Source: Myxococcus landrumus (lineage in GTDB: Bacteria; Myxococcota; Myxococcia; Myxococcales; Myxococcaceae). From it: DNA of 64,000 nt. The position numbers and the translations under genes were made by a program. Below the pieces are notes generated by a model, which ran no database searches, had not been told where the DNA came from, and saw only the letters and a list, made by a program, of their open reading frames with translations. Below, one piece after another: positions 35,726 through 44,294 of the stretch. The stretch spans positions 1,996,001 through 2,060,000 of the forward strand of contig NZ_CP071091.1 of NCBI RefSeq assembly GCF_017301635.1, written 5' to 3'. Positions within the stretch are counted from its first letter, which is position 1. Every line of letters begins with the position of its first letter.

Positions 35726-37009
35726 ATGGATTCCAATCTCGCCCTGGGCGAGGAGACCCCGGCCAATGACCTCCGCGCCCGCGTGCGAGAGGTCCTCTCG
35801 CGCCGCAAGCTGACGGACAGCGTCTCCACCGAGCAGGCCACCGCGTCGTGGGAGCAGGACCGGTTCGTCGCCCGGGCCCGCGCCCTCTTCTACGCGCGAA
35901 TGATGTTCCTCACGCTGGGCCTGCTCATCCTCGCCGTGCCCACGTGGAGTGGCTACTTCGGGCTCACCGGCGCCTTCTCCTTCCTCGGCTACTTCACGAT
36001 GCTGCTCTACAGCGTCGCGAACCTGCTCGTCATCGACCACCCCAAGGCCGGCCGCTGGGTGACGTACACCACGCTGTGCCTGGACCTCGTCATCCTCGTG
36101 GTCCTCATCGCCAAGCCCCAGGTGGGCGGCGGCCTCCAGAGCCCCCTGCTGGCCACGCAGCTGCTGTTCACCACCCTCTTCTCCATCCTCTACCCCAAGC
36201 CGCTCGCCATCCTCCCGCCGCTGCTGGCGCTGCCCATCACCACGCGGCTGGACCTGCTGCTCAACCGCTCCGTGACGGCCGTGGAGCTGCTCACGCTGCT
36301 CTGGTACCTGGCGCTCAACTTCATCATCGTCTACGTGCTCGTGTACCTGAACGAGCGCGAGGCCGCCGCGCACCGCGAGGTCGTCGCCCTTCAAGGGGAC
36401 CTCAAGGAGCTGGCCGTCGTCGAGGAGCGCAACCGGCTGGCGCGCGAGATTCACGACGGCCTGGGCGCCTCGCTCTCGTCGATGATCATCCAGGCGGAGT
36501 ACATCCTGAACCTCGCGCGTGAAGAGGGCCTGCGCTCGGAGATTCGCGAGCTGAAGGTCACCGCCGAGGAGTCCATCGAGGAGCTGCGCCGCAGCCTGCG
36601 CATGATGCGCGAGGACTTCGAGCTGGCCCAGGGCCTGGAGGACTACGCGAAGACCTTCAACGAGCGCACCGGGCTGAGCATCCAGTTCGAGCGCACCGGC
36701 CTCCAGCGCAAGCTGTCACCCGACTCGCAGCTCGCCCTGTTCCGCATCCTCCAGGAGTGTCTCTCCAACGCCGTGAAGCACGCCGAGGCGAAGCTCGTGC
36801 AGGTGAAGCTCGACTACACCGAGGACCACGTGCACCTCATCGTCCGCGACAACGGCAAGGGCTTCGACCCGCAGCGCACGCCGCGCGGACACTACGGCCT
36901 GCTGAACATGCGTGAGCGCGCCATGAAGCTCAACGGACAGCTCATCGTCGATTCGTCACCGGGCGCAGGTGCCCAGGTGGCCTTCTCCCTCCCCTGCTCT
37001 CCCCCTTGA
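35726..37009 (+). CDS. NarL-type sensor histidine kinase (HisKA_3), membrane
   Basis: A 427-residue kinase. An N-terminal cytoplasmic segment (1-50) is followed by about six transmembrane helices (about 55-215). The dimerisation helix carries His243 (LAREIHDGLGASLSSM), a HisKA_3 signature. The ATPase domain has SNAVKHAEAKLV and RDNGKGFDPQRT. No extracytoplasmic sensor domain is visible, so sensing probably occurs in the membrane. The NarL-type regulator follows immediately, its GTG start 12 bases after this stop. Family and pairing are clear; signal unknown. Confidence 0.92.
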   Translation: MDSNLALGEETPANDLRARVREVLSRRKLTDSVSTEQATASWEQDRFVARARALFYARMMFLTLGLLILAVPTWSGYFGLTGAFSFLGYFTMLLYSVANLLVIDHPKAGRWVTYTTLCLDLVILVVLIAKPQVGGGLQSPLLATQLLFTTLFSILYPKPLAILPPLLALPITTRLDLLLNRSVTAVELLTLLWYLALNFIIVYVLVYLNEREAAAHREVVALQGDLKELAVVEERNRLAREIHDGLGASLSSMIIQAEYILNLAREEGLRSEIRELKVTAEESIEELRRSLRMMREDFELAQGLEDYAKTFNERTGLSIQFERTGLQRKLSPDSQLALFRILQECLSNAVKHAEAKLVQVKLDYTEDHVHLIVRDNGKGFDPQRTPRGHYGLLNMRERAMKLNGQLIVDSSPGAGAQVAFSLPCSPP

Positions 37010-37020
37010 CCGGAGCCTCC

Positions 37021-37776
37021 GTGGACGCCCCGCAGCCCCCCACCTCTCCCGCGCAGTCCCCCATCCGCGTCTTCGTGGTGGAAGACCAGACCAAGATCCT
37101 CAAGAACCAGCTGCGCCTCTTCGAGGGCCACCCCGACATCGAAATCGTCGGCACCGCGCTCTCCGGTGAAGCCGCGATGGAGGAAGTCCCCCGCGTCATG
37201 CCGGACGTCCTCCTGCTCGACCTGGGCCTGCCGCGCATGAGCGGCATCGACGTGACCCGCGAAGTCAAAGCCGTCTATCCGAAGATTGAGATCCTCATCT
37301 TCACCATCTTCGACGAGGAGGACAAAGTCCTCGAGGCCGTGAAGGCGGGCGCATCCGGTTACATGCTCAAGGGCTCGCCGGTCGACAAGATCATCGAGGC
37401 CATCAAGGAGGTCCGCGCGGGAGGCACCGTCATCCAGCCCAACCTCGCGCGAAGACTGCTCCGCCACTTCCGCGTGGACCCGGACACCGCGCCCGCCCCC
37501 GCCGTCGCGCCTCCGCCCGAGGCCGCCTCGGAGCCCGCCGCGTCCACCGAGAACCCCACCACCGAGGAGCCCCTGCTCAAGCCGCTCTCGGACCGCGAGC
37601 GCGAAATCCTCCAGCTCATCGCCAAGGGCGTCTCCAACAGCGAGGCCGCGCGACTGCTCAACCTGAGCAAGGCCACCATCCGCACCCACCTCGAGCACAT
37701 CTACCGGAAGCTCGAGGTGACGAACCGCGTCGAAGCGGTGACCGAGGGCATCCGCAAAGGCCTCATCTCCGTCTGA
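37021..37776 (+). CDS. NarL/FixJ-type response regulator with a Pro/Ala-rich linker
   Basis: A 251-residue regulator. The receiver carries Asp67 (VLLLDLGLPRMSG) and Lys of YMLKG. An unusually long Pro/Ala/Glu-rich linker (about 160-185) precedes the LuxR-type helix-turn-helix (LSDREREILQLIAKGVSNSEAA, then ATIRTHLEHIYRKL). The GTG at 37021 has GGAG about six bases upstream and is preferred over a TTG at 37006 that overlaps the kinase stop. It is the partner of the preceding kinase. Targets are not visible. Confidence 0.9.
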   Translation: MDAPQPPTSPAQSPIRVFVVEDQTKILKNQLRLFEGHPDIEIVGTALSGEAAMEEVPRVMPDVLLLDLGLPRMSGIDVTREVKAVYPKIEILIFTIFDEEDKVLEAVKAGASGYMLKGSPVDKIIEAIKEVRAGGTVIQPNLARRLLRHFRVDPDTAPAPAVAPPPEAASEPAASTENPTTEEPLLKPLSDREREILQLIAKGVSNSEAARLLNLSKATIRTHLEHIYRKLEVTNRVEAVTEGIRKGLISV

Positions 37777-37827
37777 CGCCGCTGTGCGCCGAACCGCGTC
37801 GCACGTCACCCTCCGGGCCTTCGTGCG

Positions 37828-39081
37828 TCAGCGCACCACCGCGCCCGCCGCCTCCATGACGAGGTCGGCGTAGCGATTGATGGGGTCCTCTGGCCGGGTT
37901 CCGTCGCGGAAGTAGAACGTGTGCGCGTCCCACGCGTCGGGCCGTGCGTCGTTGGCGAACATCCACAGCGAGCCCGCGCCCACGCCCGACACGCGCATGC
38001 ACTCCAGCCAGCCGCGATACAGCGCGCGACGCTGCGAGAGGTCCAACGCCCCTTCGTTCTTCAACCCCAGCTCGCCCACGAACAGCGGCTTGCCCAGCGC
38101 GCTCGCGATGGCCGCGTGCTCACGAATCCACCGGGCTCCCGCCTCGGCGGTGCCCGCGCCATCCAGACCCCACGACTCCGGATAGAAGTGCACCGACGCG
38201 AAGTCGATGTACGGCGACGCGGTGTTGCGAGTGAAGCTGGACCCCGGCGTGCGCAACATCGACGTCCCGACGCGAGACCAATAGGCGGCGTCGTACCCGT
38301 CCGGCGAGGGCTCGAAGCCTTCCTCGCCCGTGCCCACGAGATGGCCAGGAGCACGGGTCTTCACCTCACGCGCCACGTCATCAATCCACGCGCGCAATTG
38401 CGCACCTTGCGCATCCAGCCCACGCCCCCGGGGCTCGTTGAGCAGCTCCCACGCGAGCACCCCCGGGTGGTCGCCGTAGCGGATGCCGTCCTCCGTGTTC
38501 ACCCGCTCCAGCGTCCTGGCGACGTGCTCCTTGTAGAGCGCGATGACCGTGGGGTCGGTGAAGAAGCGAGGGTCCCCTTGCACGGGTGCAATCAGGCCCG
38601 CCCACTCGACGTACTGTCGGGCACCACCGTAGGCATCCCAGTAGTTGCCCAAGGTGAGCACCAATCGAACGCCGTGGGCTCGCGCACGCGTGAGCACCCG
38701 GTCCAACCCTCTCCAGGCGACCTCGTCGTACTGGAGCGGCGCTATCTGGATGGCACTGTCTCCTCGCTTCTCGGGAGCATCGTTATGACCGTTGGTCCGC
38801 AACGCCACGACTCCCAACGCCGCCGCCTTCGCCAGCACCTCCTCCACCACGGGAGACTCTGGCAATCCCCGCCGCACGTCTCGCGCCGCCTCCTCCTGAA
38901 GGAAGTACGCGTTGAGCACCATGCCGCCAGGAGGCAGACGTCCCAGTCGTTGAGGCGTGGCGCTCGCGCAGTCCGCGGCCACCGCTTCCAACATCACCGG
39001 CTCGCCTTCACCACATCCGCACAGCGACAACATGAGGAGCGCGAGGTGGAGCGTCCGGCGCCGCGAAGTCATGGAACGCAT
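37828..39081 (-). CDS. GH5-type glycoside hydrolase (mannanase-like), lipoprotein
   Basis: A 417-residue exported enzyme with a lipoprotein signal ending LLMLSLCGC. The fold is a TIM barrel of the GH5 (endo-mannanase/cellulase) type. The acid/base glutamate is in AWELLNEPRG, the nucleophile glutamate in KPLFVGELGLKN, and NGHND and GNYWDAYGG match mannanase blocks. A carbohydrate-binding module is not seen. Fungal or plant cell-wall mannan is a plausible substrate for a soil predator. ATGs at 39081 and 39072 are both possible. The start lies only 21 bases from the divergent ABC transporter gene. Confidence 0.82.
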   Translation of the reverse strand: MRSMTSRRRTLHLALLMLSLCGCGEGEPVMLEAVAADCASATPQRLGRLPPGGMVLNAYFLQEEAARDVRRGLPESPVVEEVLAKAAALGVVALRTNGHNDAPEKRGDSAIQIAPLQYDEVAWRGLDRVLTRARAHGVRLVLTLGNYWDAYGGARQYVEWAGLIAPVQGDPRFFTDPTVIALYKEHVARTLERVNTEDGIRYGDHPGVLAWELLNEPRGRGLDAQGAQLRAWIDDVAREVKTRAPGHLVGTGEEGFEPSPDGYDAAYWSRVGTSMLRTPGSSFTRNTASPYIDFASVHFYPESWGLDGAGTAEAGARWIREHAAIASALGKPLFVGELGLKNEGALDLSQRRALYRGWLECMRVSGVGAGSLWMFANDARPDAWDAHTFYFRDGTRPEDPINRYADLVMEAAGAVVR

Positions 39082-39102
39082 CGTAACCCATAGGATAGGT
39101 TC

Positions 39103-39993
39103 GTGCCCGACATGGAGCTCAGACTCGAAGGCGTGTCCAAGACGTATCCCAACGGCACGCGAGCGCTTCACGACGTCACCCTCACCATTCCGCGAGGCAT
39201 GTTCGGTCTGCTCGGCCCCAATGGTGCCGGCAAGTCGACACTCATGCGCAGCATCGCCACGCTTCAAGAAGTGGATGGCGGAAGCATGACCTTCGACGGG
39301 ATTGACATCCGCAAGGACAAGGACCGGCTGCGCGACGTGCTCGGCTTCCTGCCCCAGGACTTCGGCGTCTATCCCAAGGTGACGGCATGGGACATGCTCG
39401 ACCACCTCGCGCAGCTCAAGGGCCTGTCGCAGCGCCGCTCGCGGCATGACGCGGTGAAGGCACTGCTCACCAAGGTGAACCTCTGGGAGCACCGCGACCG
39501 CAGGCTCGGCGGCTTCTCCGGCGGCATGAAGCAGCGCTTCGGCATCGCCCAGGCCCTCCTCGGTGACCCCAAGCTGCTCATCGTCGACGAGCCCACCGCG
39601 GGCCTGGACCCGGCCGAACGGTTCCGGTTCCACAACCTGCTCGCCGAAATCAGCGCGGACATCGTGGTGCTGCTGTCCACGCACATCGTCTCGGACGTAG
39701 CGGACCTCTGCCAGAACATGGCCGTCCTCGCGCAGGGCCGCGTCGTCACCAGCGGCCATCCGCTGCGCCTGGTGGATGAACTGAAAGAGCGCGTGTGGAA
39801 GCGCTTCGTCACGAAGCAGGAGGAGCTGGACGCGTTGACCCAGAACCTGACGGTCATCGCCGTGCGCCGCGTGGCGGGACAGCGACTGGTGCACGTGCAC
39901 GCGGAGAGCGCCCCCGAGGGCTTCGAGCCCGCCAACCCCGACCTGGAGGACGTCTACTTCCACGCGCTCAGCCGCGCGTCGAAGGCGGCGTAG
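39103..39993 (+). CDS. ABC transporter ATP-binding protein (ABC-2 type)
   Basis: A 296-residue ATPase of the exporter type. Walker A GPNGAGKST (38-46), Q-loop FLPQDFGVYP, signature GFSGGMKQR, Walker B LLIVDEPTAGLDP and the H-loop STHIVSD are intact. The C-terminal part (about 220-296) is the extension seen in ABC-2 exporters. The permease-peptidase fusion gene follows 10 bases later, so the two form one exporter. The GTG at 39103 may be leaderless (see promoter note); an ATG at 39112 is an alternative. The divergent glycosidase gene is 21 bases away. Confidence 0.9.
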   Translation: MPDMELRLEGVSKTYPNGTRALHDVTLTIPRGMFGLLGPNGAGKSTLMRSIATLQEVDGGSMTFDGIDIRKDKDRLRDVLGFLPQDFGVYPKVTAWDMLDHLAQLKGLSQRRSRHDAVKALLTKVNLWEHRDRRLGGFSGGMKQRFGIAQALLGDPKLLIVDEPTAGLDPAERFRFHNLLAEISADIVVLLSTHIVSDVADLCQNMAVLAQGRVVTSGHPLRLVDELKERVWKRFVTKQEELDALTQNLTVIAVRRVAGQRLVHVHAESAPEGFEPANPDLEDVYFHALSRASKAA

Positions 39994-40003
39994 GCGAGGG
40001 CTC

Positions 40004-43000
40004 ATGATCAGCGCACTCGCGACCTTCGAGCTGCGGCGCCGGGTCAAGATGGTCTCGACCTGGATCTATGCCGCCATCCTTTCGGGCGCCAGCTTCATGC
40101 TCATGCTGGCGCTGGGCGGTGCCTTCAAGAGCGTCTCCGCGAGCTCCGGCTCCGAGAAGGTGTTCGCCAACAGCCCGCACTCACTCTTCGCCACCATCAA
40201 CGTCTTCTCCCTCTTCGGCCTGCTCATCGTGGCGGCCGTCTTCGGCCAGGCGGCCTACCAGGACTTCGGACACAAGACCTGGATGCTCGTCTTCACGAAG
40301 AACGTGAAGAAGACGCCGTATCTGCTCGGCCGGTTCCTGGGTGCCTATGTCTTCAGCGCGGTGCTCATGATGGCACTGCTTCCCGGCCTCCTCGCCGGCG
40401 CCGCTGGCGTGTGGCTCATCGACAAGACGCAGCTGGCGCCCCACCAGACCCTCGCGTACGTGTGGCCCTATCTGCTGGGCGTCTGGCCCACGCTGTTCTT
40501 CGGGGGAGCGGTGTTCTTCTCCCTGGCCGCGCTCACGCGCCGCATGGCCCCCGTCTACGTGGGCGTGGTGGTGATGGTGCTCGGCTATCTGGTGCTCAGC
40601 GCCGTCATCTCGGACGTGTCGAACCGGATGCTGGGGTCCCTCTTGGACCCCTTCGGGTTCATCACCTTCGACAACGTGACGCGGTACTGGACACCCACGG
40701 AACGAAACAGCGACCTCGTCCCCTTCGCCGGAGAGATGCTCCTCAACCGACTCCTCTGGTGCACGACCGGCGCGCTGCTCCTGGGCTTCACCGTGCTCCG
40801 GTTCCGCACCGACGTGGAGGAACACTCGGACAGCAAGCCGGCCGTGAAGGAAGAGAAGGCTGTCGCCCCCGTCTCCGTTCCCGTCGCCGCGAGCAACCCT
40901 ACGTTCGGGAGCTGGGCACGCACCGCCGCGGCCTCCGCGTGGCTGTCCTTCCGGGATGTGATTCGCTCGCCCGTGTACTGGGCCTTCGTCGTGGCGGGGC
41001 TCGCCACCGTCATCCTCATCATGCTGGTGACGAAGGACATGTACGGGACCTTCACCCTGCCGGTGACGTGGCAGGCGCTGGAGCAGGCCTCGGGAGCCTT
41101 CCGTCCCTTCGTCCTCATCCTCATCACCTTCTACGCGGGTGAGCTGGTGTGGAAGGAGCGCGACGCGGGGCTGGGCGACATCGTGGATGCGACGCGCGCG
41201 CCCACCTGGGTGGGCTACTCCTCGAAGCTGGGGGCCCTGCTGCTCGTGGCGCTCTCGCTCAAGGCCACCGTCGCGCTCGCGGTGTTCGTCACGCAGGTGT
41301 TCCGCGGCTTCTTCGCCATCGAGGCCTCGCTGTACGTCTCGGAGCTCCTGCTGCTCGACTTCACGCACGACATCCTGCTGTGCGTGCTGGCGTTCTTCGC
41401 GCAGGTCGTCATCCACCACAAGTACCTCGCGTACCTGGTGATGGTGCTCCACTTCGCCGCGCAGGCCGCGCTGGGACTCCTGGGGGTGGAGGACCTGCTC
41501 GTGCGCTACGCGGCCGAGCCTGGCGCGCCCTACTCGGACTTGAACGGCTACGGCCACTTCCTGGGCGCCATCGTCTGGTACCGCATCTACTGGTACGGCC
41601 TGGCCACCCTCCTGGTCGCCGTGGGCGCGCTGCTCGTCGTCCGGGGTCGGGGAACTTCGTGGAAGGAGCGACTCATCGAGGCACGCGCACGGCGCACCTC
41701 GGGCTGGAAGCTCGTTGTCACCATGGCCACGCTCGTGTTCGTGGGGACAGGCGCGTTCATCGCGTACCACACGCGCATCCTCAATCCGTACGTCACGCAG
41801 AAGGACGATGAGCGGCTGACGGCTCGCTACGAGAAGGAATACAAGTCCTTCGCCGCCCTGCCCCATCCGCGAGTCACCGCGGTGGATGTCACCTTCCACA
41901 TCCACCCGGAAGAGCGCCGGCTGGAGGCCCTGGGCACCTATCGCGTCCGCAACAAGACCGAGCAACCCGTGTCGAAGGTCCTCCTGTCGCTGCCCATCGA
42001 CGCACGCGTGCGCAAGCTGTCCGTCGCGGGCGTGGACCGGCCGGCGAAGCACGACGAGCCACTGGGCCTGTACGTCTACGAGCTCCCCTCCGCGCTGGCA
42101 CCGGGGGCCGAAGCAGACCTCGTCTTCGACCTGGAGTTCGCTCCGGCCTCGCTGAAGCACGGCTCCACGCGCACGGACATCGTCGAGAACGGCACGTTCT
42201 TCCACAGCACCAACCTGCCGACGCTGGGCTACCAGGAGGACGCGGAGCTGGTCGAGGACGGCGACCGCAAGGAGTATGGACTCGCGCCGAAGGAGCGGCT
42301 CCCGGACCGCGACGACCCGAAGGCCAAGGCCCAGAACTACATCACTCCCGACGCGGACTTCGTCACGTTCCGGGCCACGGTGAGCACGTCGGCGGATCAG
42401 ATCGCCGTGGCGCCGGGCTACCTGGAGAAGGAGTGGACCGAGGGCGGCCGGCGCTTCTTCCGTTACGAGATGGACCAGCCCATCCTCAAGTTCTACTCCG
42501 TGTTGTCCGCGCGCTACGCGGTGGCGCGAGACACCTGGAAGAACGTGGCGCTGGAGATCTACCACCACCCCTCGCACACCTATAACCTGGACCGGATGAT
42601 GCGCGGCATGAAGGACGCGCTGGCGTATTGCTCGGAGAGCTTCGGCCCCTACCAGCACCGCCAGGCCCGCATCCTCGAGTTCCCCCGCTACGGAACCTTC
42701 GCGCAGGCCTTCCCCAATACGATTCCGTACTCGGAGGCCATCGGCTTCATCGCCCACGTGCGCGATGACCATCCCGATGACCTGGACTACCCCTACTACG
42801 TCACCGCGCACGAGATTGCCCACCAGTGGTGGGCTCACCAGGTCGTCGGTGCACGCGCGCAAGGCGGCACCATGACGTCGGAGACGCTGGCCCAGTACTC
42901 CGCGCTCATGGTGATGAAGCACCGGTATGGCCAGACGAAGATGAAGCGCTTCCTCAAGTTCGAACTGGACCGATACCTCGGTGGCCGCGCCATGGAGCGA

Positions 43001-43609
43001 AAGAAGGAAGTGCCGCTGTCACGCGTGGAGAACCAGCCCTACATCCACTACCAGAAGGGCAGCCTCGCCATGTACGCGCTGCAGGACTTCATCGGCGAGG
43101 AGCGCGTCAACCGCGCCTTGAAGCGCTACGTGGAGAAGGTCCGCTTCCAGGGGCCTCCGTACACGGGCTCCGCGGAGCTGCTGGCCTTCCTGCGCGAGGA
43201 GACGCCGCCGGAGTACCAGTACCTCATCGAGGACCTCTTCGACACCATCACCCTCTACGACAACCGCGCCGTGTCCGCGACGATGCGGCAGAACGCGCAA
43301 GGCGGCTGGGACGTCACGACCAAGGTCATCGCCAAGAAGTACCGGAGCGACGAGTCGGGCCGTCAGACGGAGCTGACGTTCTCGGATTGGATGGATGTGG
43401 GCGCGCTCGACGACAAGGGCGACGCGCTGTTCCTGGAGAAGCGCAAGGTGAACGCGGGTGAGTCGGAGGTCACCTTCACCGTGCCGTCGAAGCCAGCCGT
43501 CGTGGGTGTGGACCCCCTCAACAAGCTCATCGACCGCACGTCGAGCGACAACGTGACGGAACCCTCCGAGGCCCCCGCGCTCACGCTCGGGGCGCCCACG
43601 CAGCCCTGA
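40004..43609 (+). CDS. ABC-2 permease fused to an M1-family metallopeptidase
   Basis: A 1201-residue protein. The N-terminal half (about 1-590) has around a dozen transmembrane helices in two ABC-2-like blocks. The C-terminal half is an M1 aminopeptidase-like domain with HEIAH (936-940) in the sequence YVTAHEIAHQWWAHQVV, followed by the third zinc ligand in TSETLAQYS. The spacing to that Glu is one residue longer than in classical M1 enzymes, a feature I associate with this fused subfamily. With the preceding ATPase it forms an exporter whose peptidase could trim the cargo. The ATG at 40004 is 10 bases after the ATPase stop. Confidence 0.9.
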   Translation: MISALATFELRRRVKMVSTWIYAAILSGASFMLMLALGGAFKSVSASSGSEKVFANSPHSLFATINVFSLFGLLIVAAVFGQAAYQDFGHKTWMLVFTKNVKKTPYLLGRFLGAYVFSAVLMMALLPGLLAGAAGVWLIDKTQLAPHQTLAYVWPYLLGVWPTLFFGGAVFFSLAALTRRMAPVYVGVVVMVLGYLVLSAVISDVSNRMLGSLLDPFGFITFDNVTRYWTPTERNSDLVPFAGEMLLNRLLWCTTGALLLGFTVLRFRTDVEEHSDSKPAVKEEKAVAPVSVPVAASNPTFGSWARTAAASAWLSFRDVIRSPVYWAFVVAGLATVILIMLVTKDMYGTFTLPVTWQALEQASGAFRPFVLILITFYAGELVWKERDAGLGDIVDATRAPTWVGYSSKLGALLLVALSLKATVALAVFVTQVFRGFFAIEASLYVSELLLLDFTHDILLCVLAFFAQVVIHHKYLAYLVMVLHFAAQAALGLLGVEDLLVRYAAEPGAPYSDLNGYGHFLGAIVWYRIYWYGLATLLVAVGALLVVRGRGTSWKERLIEARARRTSGWKLVVTMATLVFVGTGAFIAYHTRILNPYVTQKDDERLTARYEKEYKSFAALPHPRVTAVDVTFHIHPEERRLEALGTYRVRNKTEQPVSKVLLSLPIDARVRKLSVAGVDRPAKHDEPLGLYVYELPSALAPGAEADLVFDLEFAPASLKHGSTRTDIVENGTFFHSTNLPTLGYQEDAELVEDGDRKEYGLAPKERLPDRDDPKAKAQNYITPDADFVTFRATVSTSADQIAVAPGYLEKEWTEGGRRFFRYEMDQPILKFYSVLSARYAVARDTWKNVALEIYHHPSHTYNLDRMMRGMKDALAYCSESFGPYQHRQARILEFPRYGTFAQAFPNTIPYSEAIGFIAHVRDDHPDDLDYPYYVTAHEIAHQWWAHQVVGARAQGGTMTSETLAQYSALMVMKHRYGQTKMKRFLKFELDRYLGGRAMERKKEVPLSRVENQPYIHYQKGSLAMYALQDFIGEERVNRALKRYVEKVRFQGPPYTGSAELLAFLREETPPEYQYLIEDLFDTITLYDNRAVSATMRQNAQGGWDVTTKVIAKKYRSDESGRQTELTFSDWMDVGALDDKGDALFLEKRKVNAGESEVTFTVPSKPAVVGVDPLNKLIDRTSSDNVTEPSEAPALTLGAPTQP

Positions 43610-43616
43610 CCCGCTC

Positions 43617-43655
43617 CGAGGGCTTCACCAGCCGACGCGCAGGTCGAAGCCCTCG
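43617..43655. terminator. Hairpin shared by the convergent permease-peptidase and DUF2378 genes
   Basis: CGAGGGCTTC (43617-43626) pairs with GAAGCCCTCG (43646-43655), a 10-base perfect stem with a 19-base loop. It begins 8 bases after the fusion-gene stop, and its right arm lies within the DUF2378 coding end. Useful on either strand; no T-run. Confidence 0.6.
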
Positions 43656-44158
43656 AGCGAGTCGTAGCGCTCCACCTCCACGCGAGCGCTCGCCGCGCCC
43701 GCCTGTTGGAGGGCCACCTCACACGTCCCCGCGGCGGACTCCGCGGGGAACGGGTAGCGGCGGAACTTCACGCGGTACTGCTGGGCCGCCACGAACTCCA
43801 CCTGGATGTCCACCGGGTCCATCACCGAGCTGAAGCTGAGCGCCACCCGCTTCATCGCGCGCTCCGGGCCGGCCACCTTGAGGGCCATGCCCACCACCTT
43901 GCCCACCAGCGTGTCGAAGTAGCCGCGCACCAGGTCCCGCCCCAGCTCGCGCAAGGCGGCGTTCGGCGCCAGCCCGGCGTACTTCGTGCGCAGCACCAGG
44001 GCCTGACAGCCCATGAACACCGAGGAGGGATACGTGGCGCGCGGCTTGTCCACGTCGAACCCCAGCGCGAGGAACTCGGCGCGCTGGGCGGCATCGGGCT
44101 TCGCGCAACGAACCAGTGAGTCGAACAACGTCGCCTGCACAGTGACTTCAGTCGGCAT
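43625..44158 (-). CDS. DUF2378 (TIGR02265) family protein
   Basis: A 177-residue protein of the myxobacterial paralogous family DUF2378. Matching features are the short Cys-containing start (TLFDSLVRC), FLALGFDVDKPRATYPSSVF, LGRDLVRGYFDTLVGKVVG and ALSFSSVMDPVDIQVEFVA, near the family's usual length. Function of the family is not known. Such genes occur in large numbers in Myxococcus genomes, which supports the organism assignment. A 30-base palindrome lies 23 bases upstream of its ATG. Its 3' end takes part in the hairpin shared with the convergent gene. Confidence 0.85.
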   Translation of the reverse strand: MPTEVTVQATLFDSLVRCAKPDAAQRAEFLALGFDVDKPRATYPSSVFMGCQALVLRTKYAGLAPNAALRELGRDLVRGYFDTLVGKVVGMALKVAGPERAMKRVALSFSSVMDPVDIQVEFVAAQQYRVKFRRYPFPAESAAGTCEVALQQAGAASARVEVERYDSLEGFDLRVGW

Positions 44159-44181
44159 GTGGCGGCGACCCTAGGCGGAGA

Positions 44182-44211
44182 TGAACCGGCGCGTCATGAC
44201 GCGCTGGTTCA
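44182..44211. repeat. 30-base near-perfect palindrome upstream of the DUF2378 gene
   Basis: The left arm TGAACCGGCGCGTCA (44182-44196) and right arm TGACGCGCTGGTTCA (44197-44211) are reverse complements except for one base pair. There is no loop. It is centred about 38 bases upstream of the DUF2378 start and 84 bases after the ankyrin gene's stop. It suits a dimeric operator better than a terminator. Confidence 0.6.
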
Positions 44212-44294
44212 AGCCGCTGGAGCATGTCCGCCCTCCGGCCACCGGCATCAGCGGGGACCCGGCTGCTCGGCCCCCTCGACACCCGCGCGTGACG

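Noticed and set aside
37773-37831. CTGACGC/GCGTCAG arms at the convergent stops of the NarL-type regulator and GH5 genes
   Set aside because: The arms are only seven bases with a loop of about 45, too weak to call a terminator.
40181-42922. A 913-codon minus-strand frame opposite the permease-peptidase gene
   Set aside because: Low-complexity antisense artefact of codon bias.
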